Shown here: positions 44,071 through 56,771 of the stretch, piece by piece
Position numbering within the stretch: position 1 is the stretch's first letter
How the letters are laid out: each line of letters opens with the position of its first letter
NCBI RefSeq assembly: GCF_014646255.1
Contig: NZ_BMNC01000007.1
Span: 289,771-353,770 of the forward strand
DNA: 64,000 nucleotides
DNA from: Lentzea pudingi
Lineage (GTDB): Bacteria > Actinomycetota > Actinomycetes > Mycobacteriales > Pseudonocardiaceae
Direction: 5' to 3'
Program-made: the position numbers and the translations under genes
The notes under the pieces: model-generated
Told to the model about the DNA's origin: nothing
What the model saw: the letters and a program-made list of their open reading frames with translations, nothing else
The model's database searches: none

Positions 44071-45195
44071 ATGAAGATCCGCGTCGAACGCGACGGCCTG
44101 GCCGACGCTGTCGCCTGGGTCGCTCGCAGCCTTCCGTCCCGTCCACCGGTCCCGGTGCTGGGCGGCGTGCTGCTCGACGCGGAGTCGGAGGACTCGCTGA
44201 CGGTCTCCGGGTTCGACTACGAGGTCTCCGCTCAGGTCGGCGTCCCCGCGACGATCGCCGACGGCGGCCGCGCTCTGGTCTCCGGGCGTCTTCTCGCCGA
44301 CATCACCAAGGCGCTCCCGAACCACCCCGTCGAGATCTCGGTCGACGGCGCTCGCATGATGATCAGCTGTGGCAGCGCCAGGTTCAGCCTCCCGACGATG
44401 CCGGTCGAGGACTACCCGGCGCTCCCGTCGATGCCGCAGCTGATCGGTGAGCTCCCCGGCGAGGTCTTCGGCGAAGCGGTCAGCCAGGTCGCCGTCGCGG
44501 CCGGCAAGGACGACACGCTCCCGATGCTGACCGGCGTCCGCGTCGAGATCGGCGACGGCAAGCTCGTCCTCGTCGCCACCGACCGGTTCCGCCTCGCGAT
44601 GCGCGAGTTCCCGTGGGAGCCCGACGCGTCCCTGGGCGATGTCGCCGTCCTCGTCCCGGCCCGCACCCTCGGCGACGCGGCCAAGACGCTCGGCTCGTCC
44701 GGTGCCAAGGTCGAGATGTCGCTCGCGGCCAACGACGGACTGCTCGGTCTGTCCGGCTCGGGCAAGCGGACCACCACCCGCCTGCTCGACGCGGACTTCC
44801 CGAAGTACCGCCAGTTGCTGCCCTCCGAGCACAGCGCCGCGGCGATCATCGACATCGACGCGTTGCAGCAGGCGATCAAGCGCGTGTCGCTCGTCGCCGA
44901 GCGCGGCACGCAGGTGCGCCTCGAGTTCGTCGACGGTGGCCTGCGCCTGTCCGCCGGTGGCGACGACGAGGGATCGGCTGAGGAAGAGCTCCCGGTCGAG
45001 TACACCGGCGACGCCGTCACCATCGCGTTCAACCCGGGCTACCTGCTCGACGGCCTCGGAGCCGTCCGCACGCAGAAAGTCCACTTGTCCTTCACCACAC
45101 CCAGCCGACCGGCACTGCTGAAGCCGGTGGACGAGGATGGGAACGTGGCGCCGGGCTACCTGTACCTGCTCATGCCCGTTCGCCTTCCCGGCTGA
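44071..45195 (+). CDS. dnaN: DNA polymerase III sliding clamp (beta subunit)
   Basis: 374 residues forming three similar clamp domains, starting MKIRVERDGLADAVAWVARSLPSRPPVPVLGGVLL and ending in LLMPVRLPG as in the family. The ATG follows GAGGAAAGGA; an open extension of 12 codons upstream overlaps oriC and is unlikely. It gives processivity to DNA polymerase III. Confidence 0.97.
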   Translation: MKIRVERDGLADAVAWVARSLPSRPPVPVLGGVLLDAESEDSLTVSGFDYEVSAQVGVPATIADGGRALVSGRLLADITKALPNHPVEISVDGARMMISCGSARFSLPTMPVEDYPALPSMPQLIGELPGEVFGEAVSQVAVAAGKDDTLPMLTGVRVEIGDGKLVLVATDRFRLAMREFPWEPDASLGDVAVLVPARTLGDAAKTLGSSGAKVEMSLAANDGLLGLSGSGKRTTTRLLDADFPKYRQLLPSEHSAAAIIDIDALQQAIKRVSLVAERGTQVRLEFVDGGLRLSAGGDDEGSAEEELPVEYTGDAVTIAFNPGYLLDGLGAVRTQKVHLSFTTPSRPALLKPVDEDGNVAPGYLYLLMPVRLPG

Positions 45196-45238
45196 GAAAA
45201 CCCTTGCCGGGTACCAGAAGAACGTAGGGGAGAACACC

Positions 45239-46153
45239 GTGCAGCTCGGACTCGTCGGCCTCGGCAAGATGGGTTTCAACATGCGCGAGCGGGTGCGCCG
45301 GGCCGGTCACGAGGTGATCGGCTACGACCGCAACCCCGAGGTCACCGACTCGGAGTCGTTGGCGGACATGGTGTCCAAGCTCGAAGCGCCGCGCGTGGTG
45401 TGGGTGATGGTGCCCGCGGGCGACATCACCCGTAACACGGTGAAGGAGCTGTCCGAGCTGCTGGCGCCCGGCGACCTCGTCGTCGACGGCGGCAACTCCA
45501 AGTTCACCGACGACCGCGTGCACGCGGACCTGTTGGCGGAGAAAGGGATCGGCTACGTCGACGCCGGCGTGTCCGGTGGCGTGTGGGGCCTCGAGAACGG
45601 CTACGCGCTAATGGTCGGTGGCGACGCCGCCCACGTCGAGCAGGCGATGCCGATCTTCGACGCGCTCCGTCCGGAGGGCCCGCGCGAGGAAGGTTTCGCG
45701 CACGCGGGCAAGGTCGGCGCCGGCCACTACTCGAAGATGGTCCACAACGGCATCGAGTACGGCCTGATGCAGGCGTACGCCGAGGGCTTCGAACTGCTCG
45801 ACAAGACCGACGTCGTGGACAACGTGCCCGCGGTCATCTCGGCCTGGCAGCGCGGCACCGTCGTGCGGTCGTGGCTGCTCGACCTGCTGGTCCGCGCACT
45901 GGAGTCCGACCCGGAGCTCGACGACCTGCGCGGGTACGTCGAGGACTCGGGCGAGGGCCGGTGGACCGTCGAGGAGGGCATCAACAACGCGGTGCCGCTC
46001 CCGGTGATCTCCGCCGCGCTCTTCGCGCGGTTCCAGTCGCGGCAGGAGGACTCGCCCGCGATGCGTGCCGTCGCCGCGCTGCGCAACCAGTTCGGTGGCC
46101 ACTCGGTGCACCTCGCCGGACCGTCGTCCGGCGGCGGCAGCACCCAGGGCTAG
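45239..46153 (+). CDS. gnd: 6-phosphogluconate dehydrogenase, short NAD-type
   Basis: 304 residues from the GTG at 45239. The Rossmann motif GLVGLGKMGFNM, the substrate motif DGGNSKFTDD and GVSGGVWGLENGYALMVGG are present. The roughly 300-residue length marks the short, NAD-preferring GndA/YqeC type that oxidises 6-phosphogluconate to ribulose 5-phosphate. Its place between dnaN and recF is conserved in many actinobacteria. Confidence 0.93.
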   Translation: MQLGLVGLGKMGFNMRERVRRAGHEVIGYDRNPEVTDSESLADMVSKLEAPRVVWVMVPAGDITRNTVKELSELLAPGDLVVDGGNSKFTDDRVHADLLAEKGIGYVDAGVSGGVWGLENGYALMVGGDAAHVEQAMPIFDALRPEGPREEGFAHAGKVGAGHYSKMVHNGIEYGLMQAYAEGFELLDKTDVVDNVPAVISAWQRGTVVRSWLLDLLVRALESDPELDDLRGYVEDSGEGRWTVEEGINNAVPLPVISAALFARFQSRQEDSPAMRAVAALRNQFGGHSVHLAGPSSGGGSTQG

Positions 46154-46156
46154 CGA

Positions 46157-47263
46157 GTGCACGTCAGACACCTCCAGGTCAGCGACTTCCGGTCGTGGGA
46201 GCTCGCTGACCTGGAGCTCGAGCCCGGCGCGTCGGTGCTCGTCGGACGCAACGGCCAGGGCAAGACGAACCTGGTCGAGGCGATCGGGTACGTGGCGACG
46301 CTGGGTTCGCACCGCGTGTCGAGCGACGCGCCGTTGATCCGGCACGGTGCGCAACGCGCCGTGGTGCGGACGGCCGTGGTCAACGACGACCGCGAGCTGC
46401 TCGTGGAACTCGAGATCACGGCCGGCAAGTCGAACCGGGCCCGCATCAACCGGGGCCCGGTGCCGCGTCCGCGCGATGTGCTCGGAATTCTGCGCACCGT
46501 GCTGTTCGCACCGGAGGACCTCTCTCTCGTGAGAGGCGATCCGAGCGACCGGAGGCGGTTCCTCGACGAGATGCTCGTGTTGCGCGCACCGCGCTATGCC
46601 GGTGTTCGCAGTGACTACGACCGTGTCCTGAAGCAGCGCAGCGCGTTGTTGAAAACGGTGAAGCACTCGCGGTCGGCGGACCTCTCGACGCTCGACGTCT
46701 GGGACGGGCACCTCGCGAAGCACGGCGCGGAGCTGCTGGCCGCGCGGTTGAAGCTGGTCCGCGACATGGCGGACCACGTGACCTCGGCATACGCGGAGGT
46801 CGCCCCGGAGTCACGTCCGGCGCTCATCGCGTACCGGTCGAGCGTCGGCGACCTGCCGGACGACCGGGAGAGCATCGAGGACCTGCTGCTGGCCGAGCTC
46901 GACCGGGTGCGGAGGCAGGAGATCGACCGCGGTGTGTGCCTCGTCGGTCCCCACCGGGACGACCTGGACCTGACGCTCGGCGAACTCCCGGCGAAGGGTT
47001 ACGCCAGTCACGGAGAGTCATGGTCGTTCGCGCTCGCACTGAGGCTCGGCGGGTACGAGCTGATGCGTGTCGACGGCATCGAACCGGTGCTCGTGCTGGA
47101 CGATGTGTTCGCGGAGCTCGATCGCGGCCGGCGGCGGCAACTGGCCAAGGTGGCGGCCGCCGCCGAGCAGGTTCTGATCACCGCGGCGGTGGCCGAGGAC
47201 GTTCCGGACGAGCTGACCGGTGCCCGGTTCGAGGTCCACGGCGGGGAGGTGCGACGTGTCTGA
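46157..47263 (+). CDS. recF: DNA repair/recombination protein RecF
   Basis: 368 residues: Walker A GRNGQGKTNLVEAIGY near the N terminus, the SMC-like signature in SHGESWSFALALRLG, and Walker B in PVLVLDDVFAELD. It loads RecA at gaps together with RecOR. A GTG start lies 3 nt after the gnd stop. Its last 8 nt overlap dciA. Confidence 0.96.
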   Translation: MHVRHLQVSDFRSWELADLELEPGASVLVGRNGQGKTNLVEAIGYVATLGSHRVSSDAPLIRHGAQRAVVRTAVVNDDRELLVELEITAGKSNRARINRGPVPRPRDVLGILRTVLFAPEDLSLVRGDPSDRRRFLDEMLVLRAPRYAGVRSDYDRVLKQRSALLKTVKHSRSADLSTLDVWDGHLAKHGAELLAARLKLVRDMADHVTSAYAEVAPESRPALIAYRSSVGDLPDDRESIEDLLLAELDRVRRQEIDRGVCLVGPHRDDLDLTLGELPAKGYASHGESWSFALALRLGGYELMRVDGIEPVLVLDDVFAELDRGRRRQLAKVAAAAEQVLITAAVAEDVPDELTGARFEVHGGEVRRV

Positions 47264-47915
47264 CTCCGAGGCTGACTCTGGGGGTTCGAGGCCCCCACAT
47301 GTAGCTCGATCGGGTGTGTCCGCCCACACATCTGGGGACAAGTCTGTGGATGGTGTGGATAACTCCGTCACAAATCCGGACTTGTCCACAGGTTCATTCA
47401 CACCTGAGGGTGAGCCTCTGAAGGGTTCGGACCTCGCACGGGCCGCTCTGGAGGCGGCGAAAGCGGCCGCGAAGGCCCGCGGGCGGGTGCCCGGGAGCAA
47501 GGCGAAGGGCCGTCCGGTCCAACGTCGCCGGCGTCGCTGGTCGGGTCCGGGCCCGGACGACCGCGACCCCCAGCCGCTCGGGCGGATCGCGTCCAGGATC
47601 GCGGCGGACCGCGGCTGGGTCGAGCAACTCCAGGGTGGCCAGGTCTTCGGTCGTTGGGCAAAATTAGTAGGAGAGGACGTCGCCGAGCACGCGAAGCCAA
47701 TCGCTCTCAGTGACGGGGAACTGACGGTCCAGGCGTCGTCGACGGCGTGGGCCACCCAGCTGCGCCTCCTGCAGCGCGAGCTGATCAAACGGATCGCCGC
47801 GGGCGTGGGCAACGGCGTCGTCAAGAAGCTCAAGATCAAGGGACCGGACGCTCCCAGCTGGCGACACGGCCCCAGGCACGCGCCTGGGCGCGGTCCGCGT
47901 GACACCTACGGGTGA
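47256..47915 (+). CDS. dciA: DUF721 protein DciA (helicase-loader type)
   Basis: 219 residues from a GTG that overlaps recF by 8 nt. A disordered N terminus (about 1-95) rich in Ser, Asp and basic patches precedes the DUF721 domain (LGRIASRIAADRGWVEQLQGGQVFGRWAKLVGEDVAEHAKP ... WATQLRLLQRELIKRI). DciA assists the replicative helicase in bacteria lacking DnaC. The part of the gene coding for the disordered segment contains a cluster of DnaA boxes at 47332-47389. Confidence 0.92.
   Translation: MSDSEADSGGSRPPHVARSGVSAHTSGDKSVDGVDNSVTNPDLSTGSFTPEGEPLKGSDLARAALEAAKAAAKARGRVPGSKAKGRPVQRRRRRWSGPGPDDRDPQPLGRIASRIAADRGWVEQLQGGQVFGRWAKLVGEDVAEHAKPIALSDGELTVQASSTAWATQLRLLQRELIKRIAAGVGNGVVKKLKIKGPDAPSWRHGPRHAPGRGPRDTYG
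47332..47389. promoter_or_regulatory. DnaA-box cluster inside the dciA coding sequence
   Basis: Four sites fall in 58 bp: TGGGGACAA (47332-47340), TGTGGATGG (47344-47352), TGTGGATAA (47353-47361, exact) and TTGTCCACA (47381-47389, exact). They lie about 3.5 kb downstream of oriC and fall in codons for a disordered region. Confidence 0.75.
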
Positions 47916-48164
47916 GGTCCTGTCAAGGGCTCAGCGGCCGTTCTACGGCTCAATGAGCGTTCACCTGCGGATTTGAACCCCCTTTTCGGCCGTCCCGACC
48001 CGTCTCGCGCTTCTTGAGGCGCTCTGTGACCGAATCAAAGGTGTCCTTGACCCCGTTCTGTCGGGGTGCACCGGTAGAATCACAGGAGAGTGCCACCCCC
48101 CATCCCAGTAAGTCGGGGAACATCGTGCGGGTCCTGCCCGCATCAGCGAGGAGACTCCAGGCCC

Positions 48165-50135
48165 GTGTCAGAAAAGAAGAACGAGTACGACGCGTCCTCG
48201 ATCACCGTCCTCGAGGGTCTCGAGGCAGTGCGCAAGAGGCCGGGTATGTACATCGGCTCCACCGGCGAGCGCGGTCTGCACCACCTGGTCCAGGAGGTCG
48301 TGGACAACTCGGTCGACGAGGCGATGGCCGGTTACGCGACGACGGTCGACGTCACCCTGCTGGCCAACGGCGGCATCCGGGTCATCGACGACGGCCGTGG
48401 CATCCCGACCGGCATCCACCCGGTGGAAGGCGTGCCGACCGTCGAGGTCGTCATGACGAAGCTGCACGCGGGCGGCAAGTTCGACAGCGACTCCTACGCG
48501 GTGTCCGGTGGCCTGCACGGTGTCGGCATCTCCGTGGTGAACGCGCTGTCCACCGCCGTCGACCTGGAGATCAAGAACGCGGGCCACGTCTGGACCCAGC
48601 GCTACGAGGGCTCCAAGCCCGCGCACGAGCTGCGCAAGGGCGAGCCGACGACGGAGACGGGCACCACCGTCACGTTCTGGGCCGACCCGGACATCTTCGA
48701 GACGACCGAGTACAACGTCGAGACGATCGCACGCCGGCTGCAGGAGATGGCGTTCCTCAACAAGGGGATCACGATCATCCTGCGCGACGAGCGGGTCTCG
48801 CCGGAGGACGAGGAAGCCGACGCCGAGGGCCACAAGGCCGCGGTGAAGGAGCGCGTCTTCCACTACCCCGGTGGTCTGGAGGACTTCGTCCGCCACATCA
48901 ACCACACGCGCGAGGCCGTGCACCAGAAGGTGATCGGCTTCGAGGTGCAGGGCGACGACCTCCAGGTCGAGATCGCGATGCAGTGGAACACCGGCTACAC
49001 GGCCTCGGTCTACACCTTCGCGAACACGATCAACACCCACGAGGGCGGCACGCACGAGGAAGGCTTCCGCGCCGCGCTGACCCGGGTGGTCAACGAGTAC
49101 GCGCGCGAGAAGAAGCTCCTCAAGGAGAAGGACACGAACCTCACCGGTGACGACATCCGCGAGGGTCTCGCGGCCATCATCTCGGTGAAGCTCAAGGAGC
49201 CCCAGTTCGAGGGCCAGACGAAGACCAAGCTGGGCAACAGCGAGGCGAAGTCGTTCGTGCAGAAGTCGACGAACGAGCACCTCGCCGACTGGTTCGAGCG
49301 CCACCCCAACGAGGCCAAGACGATCGTCATCAAGTCGGTGTCGTCGGCACAGGCCCGCATGGCCGCGCGCAAGGCCCGTGAGCTGGTGCGCCGCAAGGGC
49401 GCGCTCGACATCGGCGGCCTGCCCGGCAAGCTGAAGGACTGCCGCTCGACCGAGCCGGAGCGCTGCGAGCTCTACATCGTCGAGGGCGACTCCGCAGGCG
49501 GCTCAGCCAAGGAGGGGCGGGACTCCATGTACCAGGCCATCCTCCCGATCCGCGGCAAGATCATCAACGTCGAGAAGGCGCGCATCGACCGCGTCCTCAA
49601 GAACACCGAGGTCCAGTCGCTGATCACGGCCCTGGGCACCGGCATCCACGACGAGTTCGACCTGTCGAAGCTGCGCTACCACAAGATCGTGCTGATGGCC
49701 GACGCCGACGTCGACGGCCAGCACATCCGCACGCTGCTGCTCACGCTGCTGTTCCGCTTCATGCAGCCGCTCATCGAGCACAACCACGTGTACCTCGCGC
49801 AGCCGCCGCTCTACAAGATCAAGTGGCAGCGCACCGACCCGGAGTACGCCTACTCCGACCGCGAGCGCGACGCCGTGATCAAGGACGGTCTCGCCGGCGG
49901 CAAGCGCCTCGGCAAGGAAGACAACATCCAGCGGTACAAGGGTCTCGGCGAGATGAACGCCGAGGAGCTGTGGGAGACCACGATGGACCCGGCGAACCGG
50001 ATCCTGCGCCAGGTCACCATGGACGACGCGGCCACCGCCGACGAGCTGTTCAGCGTGCTCATGGGCGAGGACGTCGAAGCACGCCGTTCGTTCATCACCC
50101 GCAACGCCAAGAGCATCAAGTTCCTGGACATCTGA
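48165..50135 (+). CDS. gyrB: DNA gyrase subunit B
   Basis: 656 residues from the GTG at 48165 (GAGGAGA upstream). The GHKL ATPase motifs are RKRPGMYIGSTGERGLHHL and DDGRGIP; the TOPRIM motif is EGDSAGGSAKEGRD and the metal triad DADVDG follows. It introduces negative supercoils with GyrA. The upstream 249-nt gap has a TAGAAT -10 box (48075-48080) and a small CCCCG/CGGGG hairpin (48051-48065). Confidence 0.97.
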   Translation: MSEKKNEYDASSITVLEGLEAVRKRPGMYIGSTGERGLHHLVQEVVDNSVDEAMAGYATTVDVTLLANGGIRVIDDGRGIPTGIHPVEGVPTVEVVMTKLHAGGKFDSDSYAVSGGLHGVGISVVNALSTAVDLEIKNAGHVWTQRYEGSKPAHELRKGEPTTETGTTVTFWADPDIFETTEYNVETIARRLQEMAFLNKGITIILRDERVSPEDEEADAEGHKAAVKERVFHYPGGLEDFVRHINHTREAVHQKVIGFEVQGDDLQVEIAMQWNTGYTASVYTFANTINTHEGGTHEEGFRAALTRVVNEYAREKKLLKEKDTNLTGDDIREGLAAIISVKLKEPQFEGQTKTKLGNSEAKSFVQKSTNEHLADWFERHPNEAKTIVIKSVSSAQARMAARKARELVRRKGALDIGGLPGKLKDCRSTEPERCELYIVEGDSAGGSAKEGRDSMYQAILPIRGKIINVEKARIDRVLKNTEVQSLITALGTGIHDEFDLSKLRYHKIVLMADADVDGQHIRTLLLTLLFRFMQPLIEHNHVYLAQPPLYKIKWQRTDPEYAYSDRERDAVIKDGLAGGKRLGKEDNIQRYKGLGEMNAEELWETTMDPANRILRQVTMDDAATADELFSVLMGEDVEARRSFITRNAKSIKFLDI

Positions 50136-50190
50136 GTTCGGTCTTGATCCCTAGGCATCCTGGCGTTTCTGGCGAGAAGGAAAGAGAACA

Positions 50191-53997
<3,807 letters not shown>

Positions 53998-54031
53998 CCG
54001 GAATCGCTAGCGAGAGGTCAAGGACAAGCTC

Positions 54032-55021
54032 GTGACTCCACCCGAGAACCGCGAAGGTCGGGACGCGGACAAGACCGCGGTGATCACCAAACCGACTCCG
54101 CAGAATTCCGTGCCCAAGCCCGCCGAGAAGAAGGCGGACTCGGCAGCGGCCTCCGGTTCCTCGGGTGGAACCGCGCAGGACAAGACCAAGCCCGTGTCGG
54201 CGGAGAAAGCGGCCGAGGCCGCCGCCCCCGTGCAGGAGAAGCCGAGCGCACCCGCGCAGGAGAAGCCGGCGACTCCCGCTCCGGCAGCCACCCCGGCCGC
54301 GCCGGCGGAGGAGAAGACGGTGTCGCTCGGCGCCGCCGCTCCGACCCCGGCGCCGGCCGCGGACGAGCCGGTCGTCGTCTCGACACCGCCGCCCTGGCAG
54401 CGCGTGACGAACGACACGGAAGCGGCTCAGAGCGACACGACCGAGACGTACACGGCTCCGGCCGCGCCGCCCGTGCCGTCCGCCGCTGAACCGGCCCCCG
54501 CCTTCCCGCAGACCGACCCGGACACCGTCAAGGTGCAGAAGCCGGTGGTCACGGGCTCGGCAGTGCCGGTCGGCCTCGGCAGCAGCCGCACGTCGGTGAA
54601 CATGGGCAGCAGCGGGGCCCGCCCCGCCGCGTCCACCCCGTCGGCCCGCCGCCCCGGCCGCGGCCCGCGTCGCGCCTCGCTCCAGGTGAAGCGCGTCGAC
54701 CCGTGGTCGGTCCTCAAGCTCGCCCTGGTGCTGGGCGTCGCGCTGTTCTTCGTGTGGCTCGTGGCGGTCGGCGTGCTCTACGGTGTCCTGCACGGCATGG
54801 GCGTCTGGGACAAGATCAACAGCACCGCGAACGACCTGCTCCAGGCCAACGAGCCGGGCGAACCGCTGATCAGTGCCGGCCGCGTGTTCGGCGTCTCGGC
54901 GATCATCGGCGCCGTCAACATCGTGCTGTTCACGGCCCTCGCGACCGTCGGCGCGTTCGTCTACAACGTGTCCGCGGATCTGGCCGGTGGCTTGGAGTTG
55001 ACGCTCTCCGAGCGTGAGTGA
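54032..55021 (+). CDS. DUF3566 membrane protein (Rv0007-like)
   Basis: 329 residues from a GTG 34 nt after gyrA. The first 210 residues are disordered and rich in Pro, Ala, Glu and Lys. The C-terminal 110 residues form the DUF3566 domain with two membrane helices (LALVLGVALFFVWLVAVGVLYGVL and IIGAVNIVLFTALATVGAFVYNV). It is conserved after gyrA in actinobacteria; the function is unknown, possibly in envelope or polar growth. Confidence 0.88.
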   Translation: MTPPENREGRDADKTAVITKPTPQNSVPKPAEKKADSAAASGSSGGTAQDKTKPVSAEKAAEAAAPVQEKPSAPAQEKPATPAPAATPAAPAEEKTVSLGAAAPTPAPAADEPVVVSTPPPWQRVTNDTEAAQSDTTETYTAPAAPPVPSAAEPAPAFPQTDPDTVKVQKPVVTGSAVPVGLGSSRTSVNMGSSGARPAASTPSARRPGRGPRRASLQVKRVDPWSVLKLALVLGVALFFVWLVAVGVLYGVLHGMGVWDKINSTANDLLQANEPGEPLISAGRVFGVSAIIGAVNIVLFTALATVGAFVYNVSADLAGGLELTLSERE

Positions 55022-55094
55022 CCCCCGATTTGGGAGCGGCGAGGACGATCCTGTAAGGTTCTCCTCGTCGCCCCAAGGGGTGACAGTTGATCGA

Positions 55095-55168
55095 GGGCCT
55101 ATAGCTCAGGCGGTTAGAGCGCTTCACTGATAATGAAGAGGTCGGAGGTTCAAGTCCTCCTAGGCCCA
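55095..55168 (+). tRNA. tRNA-Ile (GAT anticodon)
   Basis: 74 nt: acceptor GGGCCTA pairs with TAGGCCC, the D loop is AGCTCAGGCGGTTAGAGC, the anticodon loop CTGATAA gives GAT, and the T arm is GGAGGTTCAAGTCCTCC. CCA is not encoded. Confidence 0.97.
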
Positions 55169-55229
55169 CTCGATTCGGGGACAATTGTGTCGGCAGAAAG
55201 CGCCGACCACAGCCCGAATCATCGTTTCT

Positions 55230-55285
55230 TATCTGGGGGCCAAGCCCCCAGACCCCCGGCCGGGGGCAAGCCCCCGGAACCCCCA
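55230..55285. repeat. GC-rich repeated hairpin region between tRNA-Ile and the DLW-39 gene
   Basis: Alternating blocks such as GGGGGCCAAGCCCCC and CCCCCGGCCGGGGG with a CAAGCCCCCGG repeat can form nested hairpins. It probably terminates the tRNA-Ile transcript. Confidence 0.5.
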
Positions 55286-55367
55286 TCACAGTTGATCGCT
55301 CAGCGCCGGACCGGTTGCTGTAACGTGGTGGGGTCGCTTGCTTTTTGGTCTTTGGGAGGGATTCGAA

Positions 55368-55490
55368 GTGGCTAAGAAGATCATCGCACTCGTCGTGGTC
55401 GCCGGTGCGGTTCTGTTCTTCGTGAAGCGCAGCCGTTCGGCCAAGGCCGACGCGGACCTGTGGCGCGAGGCCACCGCTCCCACCGACTGA
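55368..55490 (+). CDS. DLW-39 family small membrane protein
   Basis: 40 residues from a GTG after GGGAGGG. One N-terminal membrane helix (KKIIALVVVAGAVLFFV) is followed by a basic stretch and the motif DLWREAT, with DLW at 30-32. This matches the short actinobacterial family named for that motif. It sits between tRNA-Ile and tRNA-Ala. The function is unknown. Confidence 0.85.
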   Translation: MAKKIIALVVVAGAVLFFVKRSRSAKADADLWREATAPTD

Positions 55491-55527
55491 TCTTCGCTCT
55501 GACGGGTGGTCCGCCGCCCTCAGGCTC

Positions 55528-55600
55528 GGGGACGTAGCTCAATTGGCAGAGCACCGCCTTTGCAAGGCGGGGGTTAGGGGTTCGATTCCCCTCGTCTCCA
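55528..55600 (+). tRNA. tRNA-Ala (TGC anticodon)
   Basis: 73 nt: acceptor GGGGACG pairs with CGTCTCC, D arm GCTCAATTGGCAGAGC, anticodon loop TTTGCAA with TGC, T arm AGGGGTTCGATTCCCCT. CCA is not encoded. Confidence 0.97.
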
Positions 55601-55606
55601 CGTATC

Positions 55607-55639
55607 AATGGCTCGTGCTCGCAAAGAGCGCGAGCCATT
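55607..55639 (+). terminator. Terminator after tRNA-Ala
   Basis: AATGGCTCG (55607-55615) pairs with CGAGCCATT (55631-55639), with an inner GCTC/GAGC stem. T-rich sequence follows. Confidence 0.85.
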
Positions 55640-55672
55640 TGCTTTCCGGGGCCGAGCCCCACTCTCTCGTGC

Positions 55673-55710
55673 TGAAGCCCTCGTTCGCGGCGTTGCGAAC
55701 GAGGGCTTCA
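55673..55710. terminator. Terminator after the DoxX gene
   Basis: A perfect 16-bp stem, TGAAGCCCTCGTTCGC with its complement and a GGCGTT loop. It lies 25 nt past the leftward DoxX stop. Confidence 0.8.
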
Positions 55711-55734
55711 GTGCATTGTGGGTGTCACTTCACG

Positions 55735-56127
55735 TCACGCTGCGGCTAGTGACTTCTTCGGGCTCTTGCGCAGGGCGTCGATGCTCCAGGCGCCTGCGCC
55801 CGTGAAGGCCAGCAGGAGGAACGCCCAGGAGTAGATCGCCGCCAGTTCGCCGCCGTTCTCGATCGGGAGCAGGGCCTTCGGCTGGTGGACGACGAAGTAG
55901 GCGTAGGCCATGGCGCCCGAGCTGAGCAGAGCGGCCCAGCGGGTCCAGAGGCCGATGGCGATCAGGCCGCCGCCGATCAGTTCGATCAGGGCCATGGGGC
56001 CGGAGGGCCACGAGATCAGGTCGACGCCCTTGGACAGTTTCTGCACCCCGTGGAACACGAAGAACAGGCCGATGATGATGCGGAAGAGCGCGAGGGCGTG
56101 CTCTCGTCGTTGCTCCAGGAACTCCAT
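55735..56127 (-). CDS. DoxX-family membrane protein
   Basis: 130 residues, four membrane helices, with the family motifs LFRIIIGLFFVFHGVQKL and ELIGGGLIAIGLWTRWAAL. The ATG at 56125-56127 follows GAAGGA; an upstream 19-codon extension is unlikely. DoxX proteins take part in membrane redox or detoxification complexes in actinobacteria; the specific partner is not evident. Confidence 0.88.
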   Translation of the reverse strand: MEFLEQRREHALALFRIIIGLFFVFHGVQKLSKGVDLISWPSGPMALIELIGGGLIAIGLWTRWAALLSSGAMAYAYFVVHQPKALLPIENGGELAAIYSWAFLLLAFTGAGAWSIDALRKSPKKSLAAA

Positions 56128-56236
56128 GATCGGGTCCTTCCGGGGGGGCGGGGGCAGGGGGCAGGCACAAAAGGTATGGACCAATTTAGAGTGTGCCGCT
56201 CAAGGCGCTTTTGGTATCTGGTTGACTGTTGCCCCT

Positions 56237-56770
56237 ATGAAACGAGCACTGTTGCTGCCCCTGCTCGGCGTCCTCGCCGCGTGTGGCACCCCTGATGCCC
56301 AGAACGCGCCGGTGCCGACGACGCAGACCAAGCAGGTCACCACCACGACCAGCGCGGCTCCGACAGTGCCGCCCGCGCCCCAGCCCGCGAACGACGGCAC
56401 CTGCCCGTACCTGGCGACCGCTTTCGTGGCTGAAGCCAACGGTCAGCGTGTACCCAAAGTGAAACTGTCAACGGACGAACCTCACCCAACGTGTTTTTTC
56501 TACGCCAATGCAACTGAGGTTCAGTTGACCGTGCGTGTGTACGTGGGTGCCGAGAGCGTTGCGAAGCTCATCGTGAACGAGGCGGCGCCGGATGGTTCAC
56601 AGCCCGCGAACTCGCCCACCGGCTGGACCGGAGGGTACGTGAACGACAACAGCGGCGTCGTCTACGCCGTGGCGAAGAACGACGCCGCTGTGGTCGTCAC
56701 GAGCAATCAAAAGCAGTCGATCAAGGCCCGGCGCATCGCCGAAGAGGCGATCAAGGGCCTGAAGCTCTGA
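56237..56770 (+). CDS. Secreted lipoprotein, DUF2020-like
   Basis: 177 residues with a lipoprotein signal (MKRALLLPLLGVLAACG, lipidated Cys16), a Thr/Pro-rich linker, and a compact domain starting CPYLATAFVAEANGQRV with a second cysteine in PTCFFY that could form a disulfide with the first. This resembles DUF2020 actinobacterial envelope proteins. The function is unknown. It ends 1 nt before the convergent CwsA-like gene. Confidence 0.75.
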   Translation: MKRALLLPLLGVLAACGTPDAQNAPVPTTQTKQVTTTTSAAPTVPPAPQPANDGTCPYLATAFVAEANGQRVPKVKLSTDEPHPTCFFYANATEVQLTVRVYVGAESVAKLIVNEAAPDGSQPANSPTGWTGGYVNDNSGVVYAVAKNDAAVVVTSNQKQSIKARRIAEEAIKGLKL

Positions 56771-56771
56771 C

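Noticed and set aside
48047..48080. TTGACC/TAGAAT promoter of gyrB
   Set aside because: The spacing is 22 nt, too long for a normal sigma-70 promoter. I keep only the -10 box as a suggestion.
55169..55367. Third tRNA gene between tRNA-Ile and tRNA-Ala
   Set aside because: The GC-rich hairpins do not form a cloverleaf and lack a GTTCRA T-loop.
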